Shown here one piece after another: positions 1 through 4,864 of a stretch of DNA of 5,306 bases. Both the position numbers and the translations under genes were made by a program. Origin of the DNA: an uncultured Duganella sp. Lineage in GTDB: Bacteria; Pseudomonadota; Gammaproteobacteria; Burkholderiales; Burkholderiaceae. The first letter of the stretch is position 1; every line of letters begins with the position of its first letter. The notes beneath the pieces are model-generated. The model had not been told where the DNA came from. It saw nothing but the letters and a program-made list of their open reading frames with translations, and made no database searches. The stretch covers positions 1 through 5,306 of the forward strand of contig CAMLRG010000283.1 of the NCBI GenBank assembly GCA_946482335.1, given 5' to 3'.

Positions 1-539
1 CGCAGATCGAAGTGACCTTCGACATCGACGCCAACGGCATCCTGCACGTGGGCGCCAAGGACAAGGCCACCGGCAAGGAAAACAAGATCACCATCAAGGC
101 CAACTCCGGCTTGTCCGAAGAGGAAATCCAGAAGATGGTGAAGGACGCCGAGCTGAACGCGGCGGAAGACCACCGCCTGAAGGAACTGGCCGAATCGCGC
201 AACCAGGCCGACGCGCTGGTGCACTCGACCAAGAAGTCGCTGACCGAATACGGCGACAAGCTGGAAGGCGGCGAGAAGGAAAAGATCGAAGCTGCGATCA
301 ACGACCTGGAAGCCACCATCAAGAACGGCGACAAGGCCGCGATCGACGCCAAGGTGGCTGCGCTGTCCGAAGCTTCGCAGAAGCTGGGCGAGAAGATGTA
401 CGCTGACATGCAGGCGCAGCAAGGCGCGGCCGGTGCCGCCGGTGCGGGCGCAGCAGGTGCGGGCGCCGGCGCGGAAGCCAAGCCGGCCCAGGACGACGTG
501 GTCGACGCCGACTTCAAGGAAGTCAAAGACAGCAAGTAA
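1..539 (+). CDS. dnaK: Chaperone DnaK (Hsp70), C-terminal fragment
   Basis: This is the 3' end of the gene for the ATP-dependent Hsp70 chaperone, which binds exposed hydrophobic segments of unfolded cytosolic proteins and cycles with DnaJ and GrpE. The frame is open from base 3 and 178 codons are present; full DnaK is about 640-650 residues, so the ATPase domain and most of the substrate-binding beta domain lie upstream of the window. Visible parts are the last strands of the beta domain ([11 protein letters not shown], then AKDKATGKE), the alpha-helical lid beginning near [11 protein letters not shown], a Gly/Ala-rich linker (fragment residues about 141-157), and the conserved acidic tail [14 protein letters not shown], close to the E. 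coli ending. The GTG at base 12 is an internal valine codon, not a start. dnaJ follows after 85 bases, the usual order. Identification is secure; the 5' portion cannot be judged. Confidence 0.97.
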   Translation, partial: QIEVTFDIDANGILHVGAKDKATGKENKITIKANSGLSEEEIQKMVKDAELNAAEDHRLKELAESRNQADALVHSTKKSLTEYGDKLEGGEKEKIEAAINDLEATIKNGDKAAIDAKVAALSEASQKLGEKMYADMQAQQGAAGAAGAGAAGAGAGAEAKPAQDDVVDADFKEVKDSK

Positions 540-572
540 GCTTCAAATCCGGTCAACACAATGACCCGCCGA

Positions 573-606
573 GCCGAGCATCCATCAGGGGCTCGCTCGG
601 CTTTTT
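573..606 (+). terminator. Hairpin plus T-run between dnaK and dnaJ
   Basis: A perfect 7-bp inverted repeat, GCCGAGC (573-579) and GCTCGGC (595-601), encloses a 15-nt loop and is followed at once by five T residues (602-606). That is the layout of an intrinsic terminator. The loop carries a second GCTC (591-594), so a competing stem (575-579 with 591-595) is possible. It lies 33 bases after the dnaK stop and 18 bases before the dnaJ start, so it probably acts as a partial terminator or attenuator that lowers dnaJ expression relative to dnaK. The long loop and short T-run suggest incomplete termination; this is inference. Confidence 0.65.
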
Positions 607-624
607 CGCATAAATTGGTACACC

Positions 625-1749
625 ATGGCAAAGCGTGATTTTTACGAGATCCTCGGGGTCGCTAAGAACTCGTCCGAAGACGAAATCAAGAAAGCCTATC
701 GCAAGCTCGCGATGAAATACCATCCGGACCGCAATCCGGATAGCAAAGAGGCTGAGGAAAAGTTCAAGGAGGTCAAAGAGGCCTACGAGATGCTGACCAA
801 CCCGGAAAAGCGCGAAGCGTACGACCGCTACGGCCACGCCGGCGTTGACCCGAATATGGGCGGCATGGGCGGCGGCGGCGGCTTCGGCGGCTTTGGCGAC
901 GCCTTCGGCGACATCTTCGGCGACATCTTCGGCGGCGGCCGCAGCCGCTCGTCCGGCCCGCAGGTTTACCGCGGCGCCGACCTGCGCTACAACCTGGAAA
1001 TCACCCTGGAGCAGGCGGCGCACGGTTTCGACACCACCATCCGCGTGCCGTCCTGGGACAAGTGCGACACCTGCCACGGTTCCGGCGCCAAGCCGGGCAC
1101 CTCGCCGGTCACTTGCTCCACCTGCGGCGGCCACGGCCAGGTACGCATGCAGCAAGGCTTCTTCAGCATCCAGCAGACTTGCCCCAAGTGCCACGGCACC
1201 GGCAAGATCATTCCCGAGCCATGCCCATCGTGCTCCGGCGCGGGCCGCATCAAGCGCAACAAGACGCTGGAAGTGAAGATCCCGGTCGGCATCGACAACG
1301 GCATGCGCATCCGCTCCACCGGCAACGGCGAGCCGGGCACCAACGGCGGGCCGCCGGGCGACCTGTACGTCGAAATCCACATCAAGCCGCACCCGGTATT
1401 CCAGCGCGAAGGCGACGACCTGCACTGCGAGATGCCGATCAGCTTCGCCAAGGCGGCGCTGGGCGGCGAGATCGAAGTGCCGACGCTGGATGGCAAGGTC
1501 TCCTTCACCGTGCCGGAAGGCACCCAGTCCGGCAAGACTTTCCGCCTCAAGGGCAAGGGCATCAAGGGCGTCCGTTCCGGCTATCCGGGCGACCTGTTCT
1601 GCCACGTTGCCGTCGAGACGCCGGTCAAGCTGACCGAAAAACAGAAGGAATTGCTGCGTGAATTCGAGCGCTCCACCACCGAAGGTGGCGCGAAGCATAG
1701 CCCCCAGACCAAGTCCTTCATGGACAAGGTCAAAGACTTCTTCGAGTGA
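625..1749 (+). CDS. dnaJ: Chaperone DnaJ (type I Hsp40)
   Basis: This is the co-chaperone that delivers unfolded substrates to DnaK and stimulates its ATPase in the cytosol. The 374-residue protein has the full type I layout and a normal length (E. coli 376). The J domain spans residues 4-70 with the HPD motif at 33-35. A Gly/Phe-rich region (about 71-106) carries two DIF motifs (96-98 and 100-102), which in E. coli DnaJ are linked to control of DnaK engagement. The zinc domain has four CxxCxGxG repeats with cysteines at 147/150, 164/167, 186/189 and 200/203; in the family, the first pairs with the fourth and the second with the third to hold two zinc ions. Two C-terminal beta domains and the dimerisation end (MDKVKDFF) follow. 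The ATG at 625 gives the canonical [12 protein letters not shown] start, although no strong Shine-Dalgarno is visible (only TTGG about 6-10 bases upstream). It follows dnaK and is nearly contiguous with the carbonic anhydrase gene. Confidence 0.98.
   Translation: MAKRDFYEILGVAKNSSEDEIKKAYRKLAMKYHPDRNPDSKEAEEKFKEVKEAYEMLTNPEKREAYDRYGHAGVDPNMGGMGGGGGFGGFGDAFGDIFGDIFGGGRSRSSGPQVYRGADLRYNLEITLEQAAHGFDTTIRVPSWDKCDTCHGSGAKPGTSPVTCSTCGGHGQVRMQQGFFSIQQTCPKCHGTGKIIPEPCPSCSGAGRIKRNKTLEVKIPVGIDNGMRIRSTGNGEPGTNGGPPGDLYVEIHIKPHPVFQREGDDLHCEMPISFAKAALGGEIEVPTLDGKVSFTVPEGTQSGKTFRLKGKGIKGVRSGYPGDLFCHVAVETPVKLTEKQKELLREFERSTTEGGAKHSPQTKSFMDKVKDFFE
892..927 (+). repeat. 12-bp tandem repeat in the dnaJ Gly/Phe region
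   Basis: The unit TTCGGCGACATC occurs exactly at 904-915 and 916-927 and is preceded by a diverged copy (TTTGGCGACGCC, 892-903). It encodes [12 protein letters not shown]. The repeat keeps frame and matches the repeated DIF/DVF motifs known in the Gly/Phe region of DnaJ, so it is a normal part of the protein, but it could change copy number by slippage. Confidence 0.8.
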
Positions 1750-1754
1750 GACAT

Positions 1755-2411
1755 ATGAGCGACGACGTATTGAAGCACCTGCTGGACAACAACCGTCAAT
1801 GGGCGGAGAAAAAGGTCGCCCAGGATCCCGACTACTTCCACGACCTGTCGATGGTGGCGCCGGAATTCCTGTGGATCGGCTGCTCCGATTCGCGCGTGCC
1901 GGCGAACGAACTGCTGGGTCTTCCGCCGGGCAAGGTGTTCGTACACCGTAATATCGCCAACGTGGTGGTGCACTCCGACCTGAATTCGCTGTCGGTGCTG
2001 CAGTTCGCCACCGAGGTGCTGAAGGTCAAGCACGTGATCATCGTCGGCCACTACGGCTGCAAGGGCGTGCACACCGCCCTGACCGGCGGCCGCGTGGGCC
2101 TGGTCGACAACTGGCTGCGCCATGTGCAGGACGTGGCGCAAAAGCACGAGCGCTACCTGGGCTCGGCGCTGGCCGACGTCGGCAAGCAGAGCGAGCGCCT
2201 GTGCGAACTGAACGTGGTGGAACAGGTGGTCAACGTCTGCCAGACCACCATCGTGCAGGATTGCTGGGACCGTGGCCAGGAACTCACCGTGCACGGCTTC
2301 GTGTACGGTTTGAAGGATGGCCTGCTGCACGACCTGGGCATGAACATCAGTTCCCTGGCCGACCTGCAGCCCTGCATCGACGCCCGCCTGGCCGCCTACG
2401 CCAACCAGTAA
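1755..2411 (+). CDS. can: Beta-class carbonic anhydrase (Can-like)
   Basis: This cytosolic zinc enzyme interconverts CO2 and bicarbonate and supplies bicarbonate for carboxylation reactions. The 218-residue protein is collinear with E. coli Can (220). Zinc ligands are C43 and D45 in CSDSRVP, and H99 and C102 in GHYGC; R47 is the partner that forms the Asp-Arg dyad. W40, R65 and Y184 fall where the type II enzymes of E. coli and H. influenzae bind inhibitory bicarbonate (W39, R64, Y181), so similar allosteric, pH-sensitive control is inferred. The ATG at 1755 is chosen over an in-frame GTG at 1746 that overlaps the dnaJ stop, because it gives the family-like N-terminus (MSDDVLKHLLDNN) and has a GAG/TGAG-type site 5-11 bases upstream, inside the dnaJ stop region. 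Only 5 bases separate it from dnaJ, so co-transcription and translational coupling with dnaJ are likely. Confidence 0.95.
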   Translation: MSDDVLKHLLDNNRQWAEKKVAQDPDYFHDLSMVAPEFLWIGCSDSRVPANELLGLPPGKVFVHRNIANVVVHSDLNSLSVLQFATEVLKVKHVIIVGHYGCKGVHTALTGGRVGLVDNWLRHVQDVAQKHERYLGSALADVGKQSERLCELNVVEQVVNVCQTTIVQDCWDRGQELTVHGFVYGLKDGLLHDLGMNISSLADLQPCIDARLAAYANQ

Positions 2412-2422
2412 GCCGGCCAAAA

Positions 2423-2448
2423 AAGCATGTACACTTCGGTGCATGCTT
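2423..2448. terminator. UUCG-loop hairpin covering the next start codon
   Basis: The sequence forms a 7-bp outer stem, AAGCATG (2423-2429) with CATGCTT (2442-2448), a 2-nt bulge (TA, 2430-2431), a 3-bp inner stem CAC/GTG, and a TTCG loop (2435-2438) closed by C-G, the extra-stable cUUCGg tetraloop in plus-strand RNA. It begins 11 bases after the can stop, so it may weakly terminate the dnaJ-can transcript, but the plus-strand tail (TTAAATC) is a poor T-run. Read on the minus strand, the stem is followed by a clean T-run (complement of A residues 2419-2424), a better terminator for minus-strand transcription. The ATG of the TPR gene (2443-2445) sits in the 3' arm. The structure is seen directly; its role is inferred. 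Confidence 0.55.
2430..2435 (+). promoter_or_regulatory. Possible -10 box just before the TPR gene ATG
   Basis: TACACT matches the sigma-70 -10 consensus at four of six positions and ends seven bases before the ATG at 2443, so a transcript starting at the usual distance would be leaderless or nearly so. No -35 hexamer resembling TTGACA is seen 16-18 bases upstream. The same layout occurs more convincingly before the uracil-DNA binding protein gene at 4216. The call is weak and competes with simple read-through from can. Confidence 0.3.
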
Positions 2449-3222
2449 AAATCCCTCACCGCATTCCTCGCCGCCCTGGGCGCTTCGCGCGCACGGGGCG
2501 CGCAGGGCTTCCAGCCCAGCCGGCAGCTTGCCGTCCAGGCCGGCGACGTGCTGGCCCAACCGCTGCCCGATGGCCAGGGCTGGAGCACGCTCAAAGTGTT
2601 CGCAGTCGAGGGCGCGACCGCGCATTGCCTGACGTACGAAGCGGTCGCGCGCAAGCCGACGCTGGCAACGCTGGCGCAGATTGCCGTGCGCATGGCCCAT
2701 GCGCCGCGGCCGCCGGCCGCGCTGGCCGAGGGCTGGGAACTGCTCGGCAACCAGCCCGCCACGGGGCGCGAGCTGCAAGGCTTGAAGTACATGGATTTCG
2801 CGCTGTACGTGCGGCTGACGGGGCAGGATGCCGCCGCCATCATGCGCGCCGCCGCCGGGCATTTCGCGCGCGCCGGCACCCATGCCGCGGAAGGCCGCCG
2901 CATCGAGGCCATCAACGAATACGGCAAGGCGATCGAGCTGTATCCGGCCTACACCGATGCGCTGGACCAGCGCGCCTTCGCCTTCATGGAGCTGGGCTTG
3001 CACCAGCAGGCGCTGCGCGACCTGGACGAATCGCTGTACCTGAACCCGGATGGCATGTCGGCCTTCTTCTGCAAGGGCGAGTGCCTGATGAAGCTGGGGC
3101 ATCTCGACGAAGCGGAAGCCATCTTCACCGAAGGCCAGCAGCGCTTTCCCGAGCATGCCGGCCAGTTCAACGAATTCCTCAAGCGTACCCGTGCCTTCGC
3201 GCTGACGGGACGTCCCGCCTGA
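2443..3222 (+). CDS. TPR-repeat protein of unknown function
   Basis: This 259-residue protein has no function I can recognise. Residues 1-130 match no family I can name with confidence; a beta-rich stretch (VQAGDVLAQPLPDGQGWSTL, about 31-50) vaguely recalls Imm26-like domains, but this is weak. The C-terminal part holds about three tetratricopeptide repeats: roughly 138-168 (EAINEYGKAIELYP), 170-202 (ALRDLDESLYLNP) and 204-236 (AEAIFTEGQQRFP), each with the usual small/aromatic spacing and closing proline. TPRs mediate protein-protein contacts. The N-terminus (MLKSLTAFLAALGASRA) could pass as a weak signal sequence, but I favour a cytosolic protein. ATG 2443 is the only ATG before residue 84 and gives the longest frame, yet it has no Shine-Dalgarno and lies in a hairpin; a TACACT box at 2430-2435 would put transcription start almost at the ATG. 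It lies 31 bases after can and its 3' end overlaps the convergent hydrolase gene by 44 bases. Confidence 0.8.
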   Translation: MLKSLTAFLAALGASRARGAQGFQPSRQLAVQAGDVLAQPLPDGQGWSTLKVFAVEGATAHCLTYEAVARKPTLATLAQIAVRMAHAPRPPAALAEGWELLGNQPATGRELQGLKYMDFALYVRLTGQDAAAIMRAAAGHFARAGTHAAEGRRIEAINEYGKAIELYPAYTDALDQRAFAFMELGLHQQALRDLDESLYLNPDGMSAFFCKGECLMKLGHLDEAEAIFTEGQQRFPEHAGQFNEFLKRTRAFALTGRPA

Positions 3223-4105
3223 GCTGGAAATCGAGGAAGTCGCGCGCCGTGCGGCGAGGCGCTTCCATGATCGGCAAGTGGCCAATGCCTTCCATCAGCA
3301 ACACCCGGCTGTTCGGCATCAGGGCGGCAATGGCGGGCGCGCCGGCCGGGCTCAGGATGCGGTCTGCCGTGCCCCACACGATCAGCGCCGGCGTGGCGAC
3401 CGGGCCGTGCAGGCGCGGCGAATCGACCAGCTGGCGCAGGATGGCACTGTGCAGCGCGGCGTCGGCCAGGGCGCGGCGTTCCAGCGTGTGCCGCAGGCAA
3501 TATGGGAAGAACGGAGGCCTGGCCATGCAGGCCGCCATCAGCCGGGCGAAATCGCCGCGCCGGCGCACCAGGAACGGCGGCGGGCCGTCGGCCAGGTAAC
3601 GCTGGAATTCCGGCAGCGTGAGCGCTGCATCGGTGCCGCCCGGTGCCAGCAGCCACAAGCTCTTGACCTGGTCGGCATGGCGCGCGGCGTATTCGGCGGC
3701 AATGTTGCCGCCCATGGAATAGCCGCCCAGGTGGAAGCGCGCGATGGCGCGTTCCGCCATGAAGGCGCGCACGTTTTCGACTTGCGCCGCGACATCGTAA
3801 GCCGCCGCGGGATCGCGTCCCGCCTCGCCGAAACCGGGCAGGTCGGGGATGATGACGTGGTAGTGCGGCGTCAGGTAGCGCGCGATGCGGGTGAAGTTAT
3901 CCTTGTCGCCGGCAAAACCATGCAACAGCAGCAGTACTTCCTTGCCGGCGCCGCCTTCGAGGTAGGGCAGCGATGCATGCCGCGCCACCAAGCCGGAACG
4001 TTTGCGTTCCAGCGCCATGGCAGCCCGCGCCGTCGGTCCCGGCAGCAGCCAATTGGCCGCCAGCAGGACCAGCGCCGTGCCGAGCAAGGCAAACAGGAGC
4101 AGCAT
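3179..4105 (-). CDS. Membrane-anchored alpha/beta hydrolase (lipase/esterase-like)
   Basis: This is an alpha/beta-hydrolase fold enzyme, probably an esterase or lipase; the substrate is unknown. With the start at 4105 the protein has 308 residues. A hydrophobic N-terminal segment (about 2-22, MLLLFALLGTALVLLAANWL) has no lipobox cysteine, so it is likely a membrane anchor or uncleaved signal with the catalytic domain outside the cytoplasm. The oxyanion-side HGFAGD motif is at 62-67, the nucleophile elbow GYSMGG has S130, the acid is D248 in GTADRIL, and the base is H276 in GIGHLP. The HGFAGDKDNF wording recalls bacterial lipase family V (Moraxella Lip-type). Longer in-frame starts exist at 4132 and 4177, but 4105 has a strong GGAGG five bases upstream, and a TATACT box at 4143-4138 lies between 4177 and the gene. 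It diverges from the uracil-DNA binding protein gene, and its C-terminus overlaps the TPR gene on the opposite strand. Confidence 0.9.
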   Translation of the reverse strand: MLLLFALLGTALVLLAANWLLPGPTARAAMALERKRSGLVARHASLPYLEGGAGKEVLLLLHGFAGDKDNFTRIARYLTPHYHVIIPDLPGFGEAGRDPAAAYDVAAQVENVRAFMAERAIARFHLGGYSMGGNIAAEYAARHADQVKSLWLLAPGGTDAALTLPEFQRYLADGPPPFLVRRRGDFARLMAACMARPPFFPYCLRHTLERRALADAALHSAILRQLVDSPRLHGPVATPALIVWGTADRILSPAGAPAIAALMPNSRVLLMEGIGHLPIMEAPRRTARDFLDFQLRRDVPSARRHGYA

Positions 4106-4110
4106 CCCCG

Positions 4111-4115
4111 CCTCC
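4111..4115 (-). promoter_or_regulatory. Strong ribosome binding site that sets the hydrolase start
   Basis: On the minus strand GGAGG is followed by CGGGG and then ATG at 4105-4103, an ideal five-base spacing. Neither longer start (4132, 4177) has a comparable site, so this decides the start in favour of the 308-residue form. Confidence 0.75.
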
Positions 4116-4137
4116 GCATTGACGCGATTCATGAACC

Positions 4138-4143
4138 AGTATA
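4138..4143 (-). promoter_or_regulatory. -10 box for the hydrolase gene
   Basis: TATACT on the minus strand matches the sigma-70 -10 consensus at five of six positions. Transcription would start about 4132-4130, giving a leader of roughly 25 bases that contains the GGAGG site. No good -35 hexamer is seen at 16-18 bases. If correct, the ATG at 4177 is upstream of the transcript and cannot be used. Confidence 0.5.
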
Positions 4144-4203
4144 GCGCCCAGCCCGAAGACTGCACGCCACCTTGCATCGTGCGCCACCCGGCCGCGCGCT
4201 CCG

Positions 4204-4209
4204 TACAAT
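4204..4209 (+). promoter_or_regulatory. -10 box at the udgX start, possible leaderless mRNA
   Basis: TACAAT matches TATAAT at five of six positions and is followed by six bases (GAGCTG) and then the ATG at 4216. A start at the typical distance of about seven bases downstream of the box falls on the A of the ATG. No Shine-Dalgarno lies in the gap, which fits a leaderless message. The -35 region (about 4180-4187) is GC-rich and poor. This box and the minus-strand TATACT define the 110-base divergent promoter region 4106-4215. Confidence 0.5.
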
Positions 4210-4215
4210 GAGCTG

Positions 4216-4821
4216 ATGCAAGCCAAGCCTCCCAATCCTGAGCAGCGGCCGGCGACGCTGGACGAGTGCCGCCGCTGCGGCCTGTGGCGCCATGCCACGC
4301 AGCCCGTGGGTGGGCAGGGCGCGCGGCGGGCGCGCCTGATGCTGGTGGGCGAGCAGCCGGGCGACCAGGAAGACCTGGCCGGCAAGCCTTTCGTCGGCCC
4401 GGCCGGCGAACTGCTCGACGATGCGCTGGCAGCGGCCGGCATCGACCGCCGCGAGGTCTACGTCACCAATGCCGTCAAGCACTTCAAATGGGAATTGCGC
4501 GGCAAGCGGCGCATGCACAAGACGCCCGCGCAAAAGGAAGTGGCGGCCTGCCATTACTGGCTGGAAGCCGAGCTGGCGAGCGTGAAGCCGGCCGTGATCG
4601 TGGCGCTGGGCGGCACCGCCCTGAAAGCGGTGCTGCGGAGCGGCAAGGTGACGCTGAAAGAGTTCATGGGCCAGCCGGTGCAGTTCGAAGGGCGCTGGGT
4701 GGTGGCCACCTACCATCCGGCCTTTGCCCTGCGCGTTCCCGACCGTGAAGCGCGGGCCATGGCGCGCGCCGCCATCGTGGCCGCCTTGCAGGAAGCCAAG
4801 CGGCTGGCCGACGGCGCCTGA
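4216..4821 (+). CDS. udgX: UdgX-type uracil-DNA binding protein / glycosylase
   Basis: This is a uracil-DNA glycosylase superfamily member close to family 4 and of the UdgX type. UdgX recognises uracil in DNA and, after excision, stays covalently attached at the site through a histidine instead of turning over. The 201-residue protein has motif A GEQPGDQED (45-53), the PFVGPAG loop (58-64), NAVKHFKW (85-92), the UdgX-specific loop GKRRMH (96-101) with H101 at the position of M. smegmatis H109, and motif B HPAFALR (167-173). The cluster ligands appear to be C18, C21 and C112; where family 4 enzymes have a fourth cysteine (VKC), this protein has H89 (VKH), as is usual in UdgX. The loop is normally KRRIH; here Ile is Met. 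Many proteobacterial UdgX domains are fused to a DUF4130 domain, but this one stands alone. ATG 4216 follows a -10 box by six bases without a Shine-Dalgarno. The LacI gene starts 43 bases downstream on the same strand. Confidence 0.9.
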   Translation: MQAKPPNPEQRPATLDECRRCGLWRHATQPVGGQGARRARLMLVGEQPGDQEDLAGKPFVGPAGELLDDALAAAGIDRREVYVTNAVKHFKWELRGKRRMHKTPAQKEVAACHYWLEAELASVKPAVIVALGGTALKAVLRSGKVTLKEFMGQPVQFEGRWVVATYHPAFALRVPDREARAMARAAIVAALQEAKRLADGA

Positions 4822-4824
4822 CAG

Positions 4825-4833
4825 TGCGATAAT
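4825..4833 (+). promoter_or_regulatory. Extended -10 promoter of the LacI-type gene
   Basis: TGC followed directly by GATAAT gives an extended -10 element (TGN plus five of six consensus bases). Its position predicts a transcript start near 4840 and a leader of about 25 bases before ATG 4865. No convincing -35 is seen, which an extended -10 can tolerate. It lies just after the udgX stop, so the regulator probably has its own promoter. Confidence 0.5.
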
Positions 4834-4837
4834 CGCA
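4825..4837. promoter_or_regulatory. 13-bp palindrome over the -10 box, candidate operator
   Basis: TGCGAT-A-ATCGCA is a perfect inverted repeat with a single central base, and it covers the extended -10 element exactly. A repressor bound here would block the promoter of the following LacI-family gene, fitting autoregulation. LacI-family operators are usually longer, and many have a central CG, so ownership by this regulator is not shown. Confidence 0.4.
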
Positions 4838-4850
4838 AGCACTTTCTTGC
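4835..4850. repeat. Inverted repeat in the lacI-type leader
   Basis: GCAAG (4835-4839) and CTTGC (4846-4850) are separated by six bases, just downstream of the 13-bp palindrome and sharing three bases with it. It could be a second half of a regulator site around the transcript start, or a weak 5-bp hairpin in the leader. The arms are short enough to arise by chance. Confidence 0.3.
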
Positions 4851-4864
4851 TGGCTAGAGCGAAT

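Noticed and set aside
421..480. GGTGCGGGCGCA-like repeats near the dnaK end as a mobile or regulatory repeat
   Set aside because: They encode the Gly/Ala-rich flexible tail linker normal for proteobacterial DnaK, and the copies are imperfect and in frame.
592..624. Sigma-32 or sigma-70 promoter directly before dnaJ
   Set aside because: CATAAA (609-614) is a passable -10, but no TTGACA-like -35 or CTTGAA/CCCCAT heat-shock pattern is present at proper spacing; much of the gap is occupied by the hairpin.
553..1698. Long minus-strand open frame (381 codons) opposite dnaJ
   Set aside because: Ala/Val/Arg-rich low-complexity translation from a high-GC antisense frame; dnaJ on the plus strand is unmistakable and no family motif is seen on the minus strand.
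1746..1754. GTG at 1746 as the carbonic anhydrase start
   Set aside because: It adds only MRH before the ATG at 1755, overlaps the dnaJ stop and leaves no room for a better ribosome site; the ATG gives the family-like N-terminus.
1581..2927. Minus-strand open frame of 448 codons across dnaJ end, can and the TPR gene
   Set aside because: It spans three plausible plus-strand genes, has no recognisable domain, and reflects scarcity of stop codons in GC-rich DNA.
3206..3217. Perfect 12-bp palindrome CGGGACGTCCCG as a terminator or operator
   Set aside because: It has no spacer for a stable loop beyond a 4-bp stem, no T-run on either side, and lies within coding sequence of both convergent genes; chance is likely in GC-rich DNA.
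2625..3599. Plus-strand open frame (324 codons) over the TPR and hydrolase genes
   Set aside because: Arg/Ala/Gly-rich shadow frame without motifs; it runs across the convergent junction of two supported genes.
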